Below are positions 50,713 through 58,775 of a DNA stretch of 64,000 bases, piece by piece (position 1 is the stretch's first letter; every line of letters begins with the position of its first letter). This DNA comes from Amycolatopsis tucumanensis. GTDB taxonomy: Bacteria; Actinomycetota; Actinomycetes; Mycobacteriales; Pseudonocardiaceae. The translations under genes were made by a program, and so were the position numbers. The stretch lies in assembly GCF_021654135.1 (NCBI RefSeq), contig NZ_JAKGSD010000021.1, positions 1 to 64,000 on the forward strand, in the 5' to 3' direction. The notes below the pieces were generated by a model. The model saw only the letters and a program-made list of their open reading frames with translations. It was not told where the DNA came from and made no database searches.

Positions 50713-51063
50713 GTGAGCACCAGCGACCAGGACCTCGTCGACGAGACGGGTCCGGGTGACAACTGGCAGAAGGTGCAGGCGAGCCCCGAGTTCGCCGAGC
50801 TCCGCAAGAGGTTGCGGACCTTCGTCTTCCCGATGACCGTCCTCTTCCTCGTCTGGTACCTCGTCTACGTCCTGCTCGCCGACTACGCCCACGGCTTCAT
50901 GTCGACGAAGCTGATCGGCAACTTCAACGTCGGCCTGCTCATCGGCCTGCTGCAGTTCGTGTCGACGTTCCTCATCACCGGGCTCTACGTGCGGTACGCG
51001 AACCGCAAGCTGGACCCGATCGCCGACAAGATCCGCGGTGAGATCGAAGGAGACGCGCAGTGA
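50713..51063 (+). CDS. mctB: DUF485 membrane subunit, MctB-like
   Basis: 116 residues, GTG start with AGGGAGG eight bases upstream. The DUF485 pattern is clear: an N-terminal amphipathic stretch (WQKVQASPEFAELRKRLRTF), two membrane helices (FPMTVLFLVWYLVYVLLADY and LLIGLLQFVSTFLITGLYV), the conserved YARFANRKLDP-type ending here as YVRYANRKLDPIADKI. It overlaps the symporter gene by GTGA. Corynebacterium glutamicum carries the same MctB-MctC gene pair. It probably supports symporter assembly or activity; its exact role is not settled. Confidence 0.88.
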   Translation: MSTSDQDLVDETGPGDNWQKVQASPEFAELRKRLRTFVFPMTVLFLVWYLVYVLLADYAHGFMSTKLIGNFNVGLLIGLLQFVSTFLITGLYVRYANRKLDPIADKIRGEIEGDAQ

Positions 51064-52670
51064 GGAACCTGGCGCAGGGCGTCGAAGGCAGCAACCCGAC
51101 GCTGAACATCATCATCTTCGCGATCTTCGTCGCGATCACCCTCGTGATCGTGTTCCGCGCCAGCCGCAACACGAAGACCGCCTCCGACTACTACGCGGCG
51201 GGCCGCTCGTTCACCGGTCCGCAGAACGGCATCGCGATCTCGGGCGACTACCTGTCCGCGGCGTCGTTCCTCGGCATCGCGGGCGCGATCGCGGTCAACG
51301 GCTACGACGGGTTCCTCTACTCCATCGGGTTCCTCGTCGCGTGGCTGGTCGCGCTGCTCCTGGTCGCCGAGCTGCTGCGCAACACCGGCAAGTTCACGCT
51401 CGGCGACGTGGTCGCGTTCCGGATGCGGCAGCGGCCGATCCGCGCCGCGGCGGCGGTGTCCACCCTCGCGGTGTCGTTCTTCTACCTGCTCGCGCAGATG
51501 GCGGGTGCCGGCGGCCTGGTCAACCTGCTCCTCGGCATCAAGAGCGACTGGGGCCAGAACGCCGTCATCGCCATCGTCGGCATCCTGATGATCGTCTACG
51601 TGCTCATCGGCGGCATGAAGGGCACCACCTGGGTCCAGATCATCAAGGCCGTCCTGCTCATCCTCGGCGCGCTGGCGATGACGCTGTGGGTGCTGGGCAA
51701 GTTCGGCTTCAACCTGTCGAACCTGCTGCAGGGTGCGGTCGAACGCGGCGGCGCGACCGGTGACGCCCTGCTCAACCCGGGCAAGCAGTACGGCAAGACC
51801 GAGACCAGCAAGCTGGACTTCCTGTCGCTGGGCATCGCGCTGGTGCTGGGCACCGCGGGCCTGCCGCACGTGCTGATGCGCTTCTACACGGTGCCCACCG
51901 CGAAGGACGCGCGGAAGTCGGTCGTCTGGGCCATCGTGCTGATCGGCATCTTCTACCTGTTCACCCTGGTGCTGGGCTACGGCGCCGGTGCGCTGGTGGG
52001 CCCGCAGGCGATCAACTCGGCGCCGGGCACGACCAACTCGGCGGCGCCGCTGCTCGCGCTCGAACTGGGCGGTCCGATCCTGCTCGGGTTCATCGCCGCG
52101 GTCGCCTTCGCGACGATCCTCGCGGTGGTGGCCGGCCTGACGATCACCGCGTCGGCGTCGTTCGCGCACGACGTCTACGCCAACGTGATCAAGAAGGGCC
52201 AGGTCGACAGCAAGGCGGCCGAGGTGCGGGTCGCCCGCATCACCGCGGTCGTGATCGGCGCGCTGGCCATCGTCGGCGGCATCCTCGCGAAGAACCAGAA
52301 CGTGGCCTTCCTGGTCGCGCTGGCCTTCGCGGTGGCGGCCTCGGCGAACCTGCCGACCCTGCTGTACTCGCTGTTCTGGAAGCGGTTCAACACTCAGGGC
52401 GCGCTGTGGAGCATGTACGGCGGCCTGCTCGTCTGCATCGTGCTGATCGTCTTCTCGCCTGCGGTCTCCGGCGGGTCGAAGCCGATGATCAAGGGTGTGG
52501 ACTTCCACTGGTTCCCGCTGGAGAACCCGGGCCTGGTGTCCATCCCGGTGTCGTTCCTGCTGGGCTTCCTCGGCACGGTGCTGTCGAAGGAGCGCAACGA
52601 GAAGAAGTACGCCGAGATGGAGGTGCGTGCGCTGACCGGCGCACACGCCGAGAAGGCCACCGCGCACTGA
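51060..52670 (+). CDS. mctC: Monocarboxylate/acetate cation symporter, MctC/ActP-like
   Basis: 536 residues from the GTG that overlaps the DUF485 stop. Thirteen or so membrane segments. Family motifs: SDYYAAGRSFTGPQNGIAIS, GDYLSAASFLGIAGAIAVNG, FYLLAQMAGAGGLVNLLLGI, GTAGLPHVLMRFYTVPTAKD and TITASASFAHDVYANVIKKG. These are typical of acetate/pyruvate/propionate symporters. The preceding DUF485 gene, and a LytS/LytTR pair upstream, suggest carboxylate-responsive expression. A strong intrinsic terminator follows 16 bases after the stop, closing the cluster. Confidence 0.93.
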   Translation: MRNLAQGVEGSNPTLNIIIFAIFVAITLVIVFRASRNTKTASDYYAAGRSFTGPQNGIAISGDYLSAASFLGIAGAIAVNGYDGFLYSIGFLVAWLVALLLVAELLRNTGKFTLGDVVAFRMRQRPIRAAAAVSTLAVSFFYLLAQMAGAGGLVNLLLGIKSDWGQNAVIAIVGILMIVYVLIGGMKGTTWVQIIKAVLLILGALAMTLWVLGKFGFNLSNLLQGAVERGGATGDALLNPGKQYGKTETSKLDFLSLGIALVLGTAGLPHVLMRFYTVPTAKDARKSVVWAIVLIGIFYLFTLVLGYGAGALVGPQAINSAPGTTNSAAPLLALELGGPILLGFIAAVAFATILAVVAGLTITASASFAHDVYANVIKKGQVDSKAAEVRVARITAVVIGALAIVGGILAKNQNVAFLVALAFAVAASANLPTLLYSLFWKRFNTQGALWSMYGGLLVCIVLIVFSPAVSGGSKPMIKGVDFHWFPLENPGLVSIPVSFLLGFLGTVLSKERNEKKYAEMEVRALTGAHAEKATAH

Positions 52671-52685
52671 CCTGACGGACGGCGG

Positions 52686-52720
52686 AAAGGGCCACTCCCG
52701 CGACGGGGGTGGCCCTTTTT
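52686..52720 (+). terminator. Strong intrinsic terminator after the symporter gene
   Basis: A 14-bp stem with one G-T pair (AAAGGGCCACTCCC with GGGGGTGGCCCTTT), a five-base loop and a run of five T bases. It is the best intrinsic terminator in the window. Confidence 0.92.
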
Positions 52721-52764
52721 CGGGCTCACGTGCAGTTGATGGGTGCGCGTGCCAGTATGTGAAC

Positions 52765-53109
52765 GTGCAACCAGGTGACATTCCGACCGCGTCCGTCTCC
52801 GAACTGCCCGCGGACGGGCTGGTGTTGCTGGACGTGCGCGAACAGGACGAGTGGGACGCCGGCCACGCCCCCGGCGCGGTCCACATCCCGCTCGGCGAGC
52901 TGCCCGCGCGCACCGACGAACTGGCCCAGCTGCCCGACGACCAGCCGCTCTACGTGGTGTGCCGCACCGGCGGCCGCTCCGCGCGGGCCGCGGCGTGGCT
53001 CAACGCGAGCGGCTGGGACGCGATCAACGTGGCGGGCGGCATGAAGTCCTGGGAGACCGAGGGCCGCCCGGTCGTCGGCGAGCACGACGGCCCGCCCGAG
53101 GTCCTGTAG
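52765..53109 (+). CDS. Single-domain rhodanese (sulfurtransferase)
   Basis: 114 residues from the GTG at 52765; a GTG two codons earlier is possible. CAGTAT at 52753-52758 could be a -10 for a leaderless start. Rhodanese motifs are LVLLDVREQDEWDAGHAPGA, VHIPLGELPAR and the active-site loop YVVCRTGGRSARAAAWL with the persulfide-forming Cys. The C-terminal NVAGGMKSWETEGRPVV is typical of small PspE/GlpE-like proteins. It transfers sulfane sulfur in the cytoplasm. The membrane protein gene follows after five bases, so the two may form an operon. Confidence 0.9.
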   Translation: MQPGDIPTASVSELPADGLVLLDVREQDEWDAGHAPGAVHIPLGELPARTDELAQLPDDQPLYVVCRTGGRSARAAAWLNASGWDAINVAGGMKSWETEGRPVVGEHDGPPEVL

Positions 53110-53114
53110 GTCCC

Positions 53115-54035
53115 ATGCACCCGACCCCGAGGCCGTACCGCCCGCGACCGCGTGTCAGCTGGGTGGCGAACCCTCCACCGGGTGCGATCCGTCCCCGGCC
53201 GGCGCGCCCGGCCGAGCGCTACGACGGCCCGCCGTCGTACCACGTGCCGCCGCGCTGGGGTTTCCCGCACCTGGCCTGGCGGGTGCCGACGGCGGTGCCC
53301 GGCACCCCGTCCGGCTATCCGAGCCCGGTCGAGCGCGTGCGGGTGCTGCACCGCAATGCCGTGACGATCCTGTGGTTCCTCGCCGGGCTGGCCGCGGTCG
53401 CGGCGGGTGCCGAGTTCTGGCGCTACGGGCTGCTCGTGATGAGCCGGTCGACGGCCCTGCACGCGGCGACCGTGGCGTTCTCCGACGCGCTGGAGATCAT
53501 CGCGTCGCTGCTGACCGTGGTGTTCGGGCTGATCGCCGTCGCCGCGACGCTGTGGTGGCTGCTGGTCGCTCGCAGTGCCGCCGCGGAGGCCGCCGGACAG
53601 GAACCGGCCCGCTCGACGCGCGAGGTCGTCGCCGGGGTGCTGGTGCCGGGGGTGAACCTGGTGATGGCGGGCTCCATCCTCGCCGAGCTGGAGCACCTGG
53701 TGCTGGGCCGCGAGCCGGACCGCCGCCCCCGCCCGTCGCGGCTGGTGCTGGCCTGGTGGGCGGCCTGGGTGGTCAACGAGGTGCTGATGGTGCTGGTCAT
53801 CGGGTGGCGCTTCAAGGACGGCGTGCAGGCGATGGCCGACGGCGTGCTGCTGACCGGCCTGCTGAACACCTCGGCCGCCGTGCTGGCCGGGTTGACCGCG
53901 GTGCTGGTGTACCGCCTGACGACGCTGCTGGCGCCGGTCCGCACCGACCGGCTGCGCCCACTGCAGGTGCGGTCCGTGAAGGGCGCCCCGGCGCCGGAGC
54001 TGCGCACGGCACGCCCCACCGGCGCGGCGCGCTGA
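53115..54035 (+). CDS. DUF4328-like membrane protein
   Basis: 306 residues from an ATG five bases after the rhodanese stop. The first ~70 residues are Pro/Arg-rich and cytoplasmic. Six or so membrane segments follow: TILWFLAGLAAVAAGAEFWR, LEIIASLLTVVFGLIAVAAT, VLVPGVNLVMAGSILAELEH, LVLAWWAAWVVNEVLMVLVI and LLNTSAAVLAGLTAVLVYRL. The arrangement resembles actinobacterial DUF4328 proteins, including PGVNL-x-MAG-x-I and the acidic ELEH. Function unknown. The longer open frame upstream overlaps rhodanese out of frame and is not used. Confidence 0.78.
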   Translation: MHPTPRPYRPRPRVSWVANPPPGAIRPRPARPAERYDGPPSYHVPPRWGFPHLAWRVPTAVPGTPSGYPSPVERVRVLHRNAVTILWFLAGLAAVAAGAEFWRYGLLVMSRSTALHAATVAFSDALEIIASLLTVVFGLIAVAATLWWLLVARSAAAEAAGQEPARSTREVVAGVLVPGVNLVMAGSILAELEHLVLGREPDRRPRPSRLVLAWWAAWVVNEVLMVLVIGWRFKDGVQAMADGVLLTGLLNTSAAVLAGLTAVLVYRLTTLLAPVRTDRLRPLQVRSVKGAPAPELRTARPTGAAR

Positions 54036-54090
54036 TCTGGGCTGCCGCTCCGCAGGACGAGCGCCGCCCCTCGCGCGGATCCCGGGACCG

Positions 54091-54106
54091 GCCGCGAAAG
54101 CGCGGC
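54091..54106 (-). terminator. Hairpin between convergent DUF4328-like and P450 genes
   Basis: A perfect 6-bp GC stem (GCCGCG with CGCGGC) and an AAAG tetraloop lie four bases beyond the P450 stop and 56 bases beyond the DUF4328-like stop. There is no T-run. It could end transcripts from either side. Confidence 0.4.
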
Positions 54107-54109
54107 TCG

Positions 54110-55264
54110 CTAGACCGTCACCGGCAGGTTCTTCAGCCCCCGGATCACGAACTCCGGTCGGCGCTCCGGCTCACCCGCCAGGCGCAGGCCCGGCAACCGC
54201 TTGGTCAGCGCGACCAGCGCCGCCGCGATTTCGATTCGTGCGAGTGGCGCGCCGATGCAGTAGTGGATCCCCGCGCCGAAACCCAGGTGCGTGCCGTCGC
54301 TGCGGGCGACGTCCAGCGTGTCCGGCTCGGCGAACACCTCCGGGTCCCGCGCGGCCGCGCCGAGCAGCGCGGCGATCTTCTCGCCCTTCGCCACCCGGAA
54401 GCCCGCGATCTCCACGTCCTCGGTCGCCGTGCGCTCGAACAGCTGCAGCGGCGAGTCGAAGCGGATCAGCTCCTCCACCGCGGCCGGCATCAGGCCCGGG
54501 TCGTCCACAAGACGCTGCCACTGGTCCGGGTGCCGCAGCAGGGCCCAGACCCCGTTGCCGATCACGTTGACCGTCGCCTCGTGGCCGGCCATCAGCAGCA
54601 GCACCGCGGTGGCCACCACCTCGTCCTCGGTGAGCTCGGCCCTCAACAAATCCGTGATCAGGTCCTCGCCCGGCTCCCGGCGGCGCCGCTCGGCCAGCTC
54701 GCGCAGGAACTCGACGAACTCGGTCGCCGCCCGCTCGGCCGCCACCCGGCCCTCCTCGGGCAGCCCGTACTCGTACATCTTCACGATCGCGTTCGACCAC
54801 GGCACCAGTCGCGGCCGGTCGGCCTCCGGCACGTCCAGCAGCTCGGAGATCACCGCGACCGGCAGCGGCTGCGCGAGCGCGTCCAGCAGGTCGGCCGACC
54901 CCGCATCGGCGATCCCGGCCACCAGCTCGTCCGCCAGTCGCATCACCGTCGGCCGCAACCGCTCGACGTGCCCGCGCCCGAACGCCGACGAGATCGACCG
55001 GCGCAACCGCGTGTGCACCGGCGGCTCGTTCTCCAGCAGCGAGTTGCGGTGCAGCAGGTTGAACGACACGAACTGCTCGGCCGGGCTCGCGTCGGTCCAG
55101 ATCCGGCCCAGCCCGCGGTGCCGCAGCACCGCCGACGCCGCCGCGTGGGACACCGCGATCGCCAGGCCCAGCCCGTCGTGCTGGTGCACCGGCGCCTGCG
55201 CGCGCAGGCGGGCGAACTCCGGGTACGGGTCGGCGAGGAAGGCGGGGTCACGGGGATCGAACAC
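54110..55264 (-). CDS. Cytochrome P450
   Basis: 384 residues, GTG start. The heme-binding loop is GFGAGIHYCIGAPLARIE with the ligand Cys336. The K-helix ExxR is in AVEELIRFDSPLQLFERTAT. The I-helix has LLLMAGHEATVNVIGNGVWA: the Thr normally following the acid is Ala here, although a Thr is next. Length and style fit soluble bacterial CYP107/CYP105-like enzymes, which oxidise small molecules with electrons from ferredoxin partners. No ferredoxin or reductase gene is adjacent. The gene is divergent from the DUF5926 gene. Substrate unknown. Confidence 0.93.
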   Translation of the reverse strand: MFDPRDPAFLADPYPEFARLRAQAPVHQHDGLGLAIAVSHAAASAVLRHRGLGRIWTDASPAEQFVSFNLLHRNSLLENEPPVHTRLRRSISSAFGRGHVERLRPTVMRLADELVAGIADAGSADLLDALAQPLPVAVISELLDVPEADRPRLVPWSNAIVKMYEYGLPEEGRVAAERAATEFVEFLRELAERRRREPGEDLITDLLRAELTEDEVVATAVLLLMAGHEATVNVIGNGVWALLRHPDQWQRLVDDPGLMPAAVEELIRFDSPLQLFERTATEDVEIAGFRVAKGEKIAALLGAAARDPEVFAEPDTLDVARSDGTHLGFGAGIHYCIGAPLARIEIAAALVALTKRLPGLRLAGEPERRPEFVIRGLKNLPVTV

Positions 55265-55342
55265 GACCCGAGCCTAATCCCCCGATCCGGCGGGCCGTGC
55301 CTGGTTCGGTAGCGTCTGCGGCCTGTAGTCCGAGGAGGCGAG

Positions 55343-56218
55343 ATGGGCAAGGGCGCGCGCAAGCGGGGTCCGAAGAAGGACAAGGCACCGAAGGTCCGCG
55401 AAGTGTTCGTGGGGCAGCCGTTCGAGGGGCTGGCCGCCGAGCCGGAGCTGATCGCGCTGCGCGAGTTCGTGCCGTCGGCCACCGCGCCGCTGTCCCTTGT
55501 GGACGCGGGCGAGCGGAAGATCACGCTGGCGACCGTGCTGCCGATGGCCGCGGCCGCGTTCGTGCGCACCGACGGCGAGGTGTTCGTCGGGCTCCAGGTG
55601 CAGACCCGCTCCAGCGACGTGAGCCGCGACCTGGGCCGCGCGATCCGCTGGGCGCTGACGGCCGAGCCGGGCGACGTGCTGCCGGTGCCGGACACCACGA
55701 GCCCGCCCGCCGATGGCGAGCGCCTGCAGGACCTGCTGGTGGCCGACGCCGAGCTGGACGTCACCCTGCACTCGAACTTCGACTGGTGGCTGCCCGAGGA
55801 CACCGACCCCAGCGGCGAGGTCAAGGTGTCGCTGGAGCGGGCCAACGAGGCGATCATGCCGACCGAGCGCCTTGGCACCGGCTCGTACTGGGTACTGGCC
55901 GGCGAGAAGGCGCACCTGCGCTGGGTCCGGCCGGAGCCGGAGGGTCGCCTGATGCAAGCGCTTGCGCGCCTGTCCGCGGCCGGTGAGCTGTCGCTCGGCG
56001 AGGGCTCCCGCTACGCCGGGTCGTTCCGCGCGCACGGCCTGCTGGTGCCGGTGTGGGACCTGGACCCCGAGGCGCACGCCCGCGAGTGGGCCGAGCCTGC
56101 CGAGCAGCTGGGCGCCCGCCTGGAGGAGGCCCTGAAGTCGGTCGACGCCGAGCCGCTGACCGCCGCCGAGCGCCGTGCGCGCGACGGCCTGGTCGGCAGG
56201 CAGCTGACGCTCCGCTAG
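55343..56218 (+). CDS. DUF5926-family protein
   Basis: 291 residues from an ATG with GAGGAGGCGAG upstream. It starts with a Lys/Arg-rich tail (GKGARKRGPKKDKAPKVREV) and is then a globular protein with RKITLATVLPMAAAAFVRTD, VGLQVQTRSSDVSRDLGRAI, LHSNFDWWLPEDTDPSGEVK and SYWVLAGEKAHLRWVRPEPE. This combination is typical of the actinobacteria-wide DUF5926 family as I recall it. The basic tail hints at nucleic acid or ribosome contact, but the function is not known. The next gene starts within its stop codon (TAGTG). Confidence 0.8.
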   Translation: MGKGARKRGPKKDKAPKVREVFVGQPFEGLAAEPELIALREFVPSATAPLSLVDAGERKITLATVLPMAAAAFVRTDGEVFVGLQVQTRSSDVSRDLGRAIRWALTAEPGDVLPVPDTTSPPADGERLQDLLVADAELDVTLHSNFDWWLPEDTDPSGEVKVSLERANEAIMPTERLGTGSYWVLAGEKAHLRWVRPEPEGRLMQALARLSAAGELSLGEGSRYAGSFRAHGLLVPVWDLDPEAHAREWAEPAEQLGARLEEALKSVDAEPLTAAERRARDGLVGRQLTLR

Positions 56219-56568
56219 TGATCCTGCACCTCTGCGCGGCCGCGGAGTGGACGGGCGCGGACTACCGCGCCCCGTCCCTGGACACCGTCGGCTTCATCCA
56301 CTGCTCCGACCCGGGCACGGTGGCGATCCCGGCGAACGCGCTCTACCGCGGCCGCACGGACCTGGTGCTGCTGGAGATCGACCCGGCGCGGCTGGATGTC
56401 CCGCTGCGCTGGGAGGCCGGCGACCCGCCGCATCCCGACGGCATCCTGTTCCCGCACGTCTACGGCCCGATCCGCGCCGAAGCCGTGGTGGCCGTGCACC
56501 CCTTCCCGCCGAACGCGGACGGCGCCTTCGAGCTGCCCGCGCGCCTCGCGCAACGAGACCCACGCTGA
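56218..56568 (+). CDS. DUF952-family protein
   Basis: 116 residues from a GTG whose first base is the last base of the DUF5926 stop. It begins ILHLCAAAEWTGADYRAPSL, then GFIHCSDPGTVAIPANALYR, LVLLEIDPARLDVPLRWEAG and FPHVYGPIRAEAVVAVHPFP. The F-I-H-C-S and P-H-x-Y-G-P-I pairs are the hallmarks of DUF952. The fold is distantly related to ADP-ribosyltransferase/RNA phosphotransferase-like proteins, from general knowledge. The actual reaction is unknown. Confidence 0.85.
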   Translation: MILHLCAAAEWTGADYRAPSLDTVGFIHCSDPGTVAIPANALYRGRTDLVLLEIDPARLDVPLRWEAGDPPHPDGILFPHVYGPIRAEAVVAVHPFPPNADGAFELPARLAQRDPR

Positions 56569-56725
56569 GGCGTCCACCTCAGAGCGCGCCGGACAACCTG
56601 AGGGGGCCGTCATGCGTGGACTCGGCGAAGGGGTAAGACACACGGTCGAGGGAGGCGATACGGTGACCTCGGCCGCGTCGGCCATCGCCTGGGGAGGCGG
56701 CCGCGCGGCGGGGAGGGGGTCAGCG

Positions 56726-57229
56726 GTGAGCGAGGAGCTGGCGGACTTCGGAGAGTTCGTCCAGGCGAGCCTGCCCGGGCTGCTCCGATACGGCCACGCG
56801 CTCACCGGCAACCCGCACGACGCAGCCGACCTGGTGCAGACCGTGCTGGAGAAGATCGGCTCCCGCTGGACCCACGTGCAACGCAAGACGGCCGACCCGC
56901 TGGCCTACGTGCGCCGTGCGATGGCCAACGCGCACATCAGCCGCTGGCGGCGCCTGAAGCGGGAGAGCCTGGTCGCCGACCTGCCCGAGCAGCGCACCGC
57001 CGAACCGGTGGACCCGTTCGAGCACGAGCCGCTGTGGCAGGCCCTGCGCGAGCTGCCGCCGCGCCAGCGCGCGGTGATCGTGCTCCGCTACTACGAGGGC
57101 CTGTCCGAGGCCGAGATCGCCGCGTCACTCGGCGTCAGCGCCGGCACGGTCAAGAGCCAGGCCAGCAAGGCGATCGCGACGCTGCGGACCAAGATCGGTT
57201 CGATCTCCGGAGGGAGGGACGACTGGTGA
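56726..57229 (+). CDS. SigE-family RNA polymerase sigma factor
   Basis: 167 residues from the GTG with GGGGAGGGGG six bases upstream; an in-frame ATG at about 56612 would add a poor Gly-rich leader. Region 2 is FGEFVQASLPGLLRYGHALT and DLVQTVLEKIGSRWTHVQRK, followed by LAYVRRAMANAHISRWRRLK. Region 4 is LPPRQRAVIVLRYYEGLSEA then EIAASLGVSAGTVKSQASKA. Size and motifs match the SigE/Sig70 subgroup of ECF factors common in actinobacteria. The stop overlaps the GTG of a membrane protein gene, as usual for a sigma/anti-sigma pair. Confidence 0.92.
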   Translation: MSEELADFGEFVQASLPGLLRYGHALTGNPHDAADLVQTVLEKIGSRWTHVQRKTADPLAYVRRAMANAHISRWRRLKRESLVADLPEQRTAEPVDPFEHEPLWQALRELPPRQRAVIVLRYYEGLSEAEIAASLGVSAGTVKSQASKAIATLRTKIGSISGGRDDW

Positions 57230-58038
57230 ACCCCGACGACGAGCTCGGCGACGAGCTGCGGCGGTTGTTCGACGACGACCGGCTGGCGATCACGCCCGCG
57301 CCGGGCGCCGAGAGCGCCATCGTCCGCGGCGCCCGCCGTCGCCGTCGCCGCCGCACCGCCGTCGCCGCCTCCGGGGGTGTCCTCACCGCCGCCCTGCTCG
57401 TCACCGCCGGTCTCGTCGCCGAGCGCCACGACCCCGGCGTCCACCAGGCCGCCCAGCCCACGACCACCGCCCCCACGACGACCTCGGAAGCGCCCGGGCC
57501 GGTCGTGGTGCCGCCGTCGTTCTCCGAACTGCCCACCCAGCCGCCCGCGCCGTCGTCGACCACCACGGTCCTGCCCGCGCCGCCGCCGGCCGGCACGTCC
57601 ACGCCTGCGCCGTCGAGCAGCAGCCGCACGACCGTGCGCCCCGAGCCCGCGGCGGTGGTGCTCGGCCCCACCGGCTACGGACCGTTGCGGCTGGGGATGA
57701 CCTTCGACGAGGCCAAGGCGACCGGGCTGCTCGCCGACGCCGGTACGGCGCCTGCCGAATGCACCACCTACCGGCTCACCGAAGGCACGGCGAACGTCGC
57801 GTCGGTGACGATTTCGCCGACCGGGGGAGTGGTGGTCTTCACCGCGACCGGCGCGCGTACTCCGGAAAAGGTGGGCACCGGTTCCACGGTGACCGAACTG
57901 AGGAATGCCTATCCTGATCTAACGGCCGGTGCGGGGAATTACAGCGCCGCCGCCGGGTCGGGCGCCAACTACACGTTCTACGTCGATTCCGCGGAAACCG
58001 TCGTGCACTGGGAACTGGTCGCCCCGCCCGGCTGCTGA
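57226..58038 (+). CDS. Membrane protein downstream of the sigma factor, putative anti-sigma
   Basis: 270 residues from the GTG that overlaps the sigma factor stop (GTGA). A cytoplasmic N terminus of ~40 residues (DDELGDELRRLFDDDRLAIT; RRRRRRTAVAAS) precedes one membrane helix (GGVLTAALLVTAGLVA). A Thr/Pro-rich linker follows, then a ~115-residue extracytoplasmic domain (GPTGYGPLRLGMTFDEAKAT; TPEKVGTGSTVTELRNAYPD). The latter repeats the G-x-L-x-L-G-M-T pattern seen in some periplasmic ligand domains. No zinc-finger anti-sigma motif is visible. The anti-sigma role is inferred from coupling and topology. Confidence 0.78.
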   Translation: MNPDDELGDELRRLFDDDRLAITPAPGAESAIVRGARRRRRRRTAVAASGGVLTAALLVTAGLVAERHDPGVHQAAQPTTTAPTTTSEAPGPVVVPPSFSELPTQPPAPSSTTTVLPAPPPAGTSTPAPSSSSRTTVRPEPAAVVLGPTGYGPLRLGMTFDEAKATGLLADAGTAPAECTTYRLTEGTANVASVTISPTGGVVVFTATGARTPEKVGTGSTVTELRNAYPDLTAGAGNYSAAAGSGANYTFYVDSAETVVHWELVAPPGC

Positions 58039-58044
58039 CGCGAA

Positions 58045-58070
58045 AGAGCCCGGGCCGAAGCCCGGGCTCT
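58045..58070. terminator. Bidirectional hairpin between the anti-sigma and ferritin genes
   Basis: A perfect 10-bp stem (AGAGCCCGGG with CCCGGGCTCT) and a six-base loop (CCGAAG) lie between two convergent genes, seven bases after one stop and 27 bases after the other. It fits a shared terminator. Confidence 0.8.
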
Positions 58071-58096
58071 CGTGCGCTCCGCGGTATGGCGGTGTC

Positions 58097-58645
58097 CTAC
58101 AGGGCGCCACCGGCGACCGGCGGCATGTCGGGGGCGCCGTCGTCGCCGACGGACTCGCGGGCCAGCCAGGTCTCCACCTCGAACATGTTGCCGTTGGCGC
58201 GCTTGACCACGTTGACCAGTGTGGACATCTGCGACACCTCCTCGACCTGCTCCTTGAGGAACCACTGGAGGAACTGCTCGCCCTGGTAGTCGTCCTCGGC
58301 GCGGGCGGCCTTCATCAGGGTGCGGAAGTCGGCCGTGACCTCCTTCTCCTGCTCCAGCGCGAGCTCGACCAGTTCGAGCGGCTCCGCGAAGTCGTTGCGG
58401 ACCTCGCCGGTGGGCGGGATGTCCACGTGGTGATCGGTGTCGATCAGGTACTGCACGATCGCCAGCGCGTGGTTCCGCTCCTCCACCGCCTGGCGGTAGA
58501 AGTGCTTGGCCAGCTGGGGCAGGTCCGCGTTGTCGAACCAGACCGCCAGCGCCACGTACTGCTGGGAAGCGTGGAACTCGTTCTGCACCTGCTGCTGCAG
58601 GAGCTCGTAGAACTTGGAGCGCGGTTCTTTCTTCAGCATCGCCAT
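58097..58645 (-). CDS. Ferritin
   Basis: 182 residues, ATG start; an ATG two codons later is an alternative. The four-helix ferritin fold is clear, with ferroxidase ligands in VQNEFHASQQYVALAVWF (Glu) and AVEERNHALAIVQYLIDTD (Glu, His), LELALEQEKEV-type helix C here LVELALEQEKEVTADF, and QWFLKEQVEEVSQMSTLVNV. No heme-ligand Met in the bacterioferritin position is evident, so it is a non-heme ferritin like mycobacterial BfrB. It stores iron as a 24-mer nanocage. Two to four IdeR-like boxes lie upstream; in mycobacteria IdeR with iron activates bfrB through tandem boxes. Confidence 0.92.
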   Translation of the reverse strand: MAMLKKEPRSKFYELLQQQVQNEFHASQQYVALAVWFDNADLPQLAKHFYRQAVEERNHALAIVQYLIDTDHHVDIPPTGEVRNDFAEPLELVELALEQEKEVTADFRTLMKAARAEDDYQGEQFLQWFLKEQVEEVSQMSTLVNVVKRANGNMFEVETWLARESVGDDGAPDMPPVAGGAL

Positions 58646-58706
58646 GACTCAAGAATAGGCCATTTTGCTGATCGTTAACCCCTTGGCCCTGGTGATTCCG
58701 ATTTCG

Positions 58707-58775
58707 TTTGGGTAGGCTTACCGAGATTAGGAAGTGCTTATTTAGGACGTACTAATTCAGCTTAGCCTTTCCTAA
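58707..58775 (-). promoter_or_regulatory. Tandem DtxR/IdeR-like iron boxes upstream of ferritin
   Basis: Compared with TTAGGTTAGGCTAACCTAA, the site at 58707-58725 matches 14 of 19 and the site at 58757-58775 (read on the minus strand) 15 of 19. Two weaker copies, each starting TTAGG, lie between them at 58727 and 58742 (11 and 10 of 19), so the boxes are phased at 15-20 bases. They are 62-130 bases upstream of the ferritin start codon and begin right after the arginine deiminase stop. Counts were made by eye. Confidence 0.75.
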
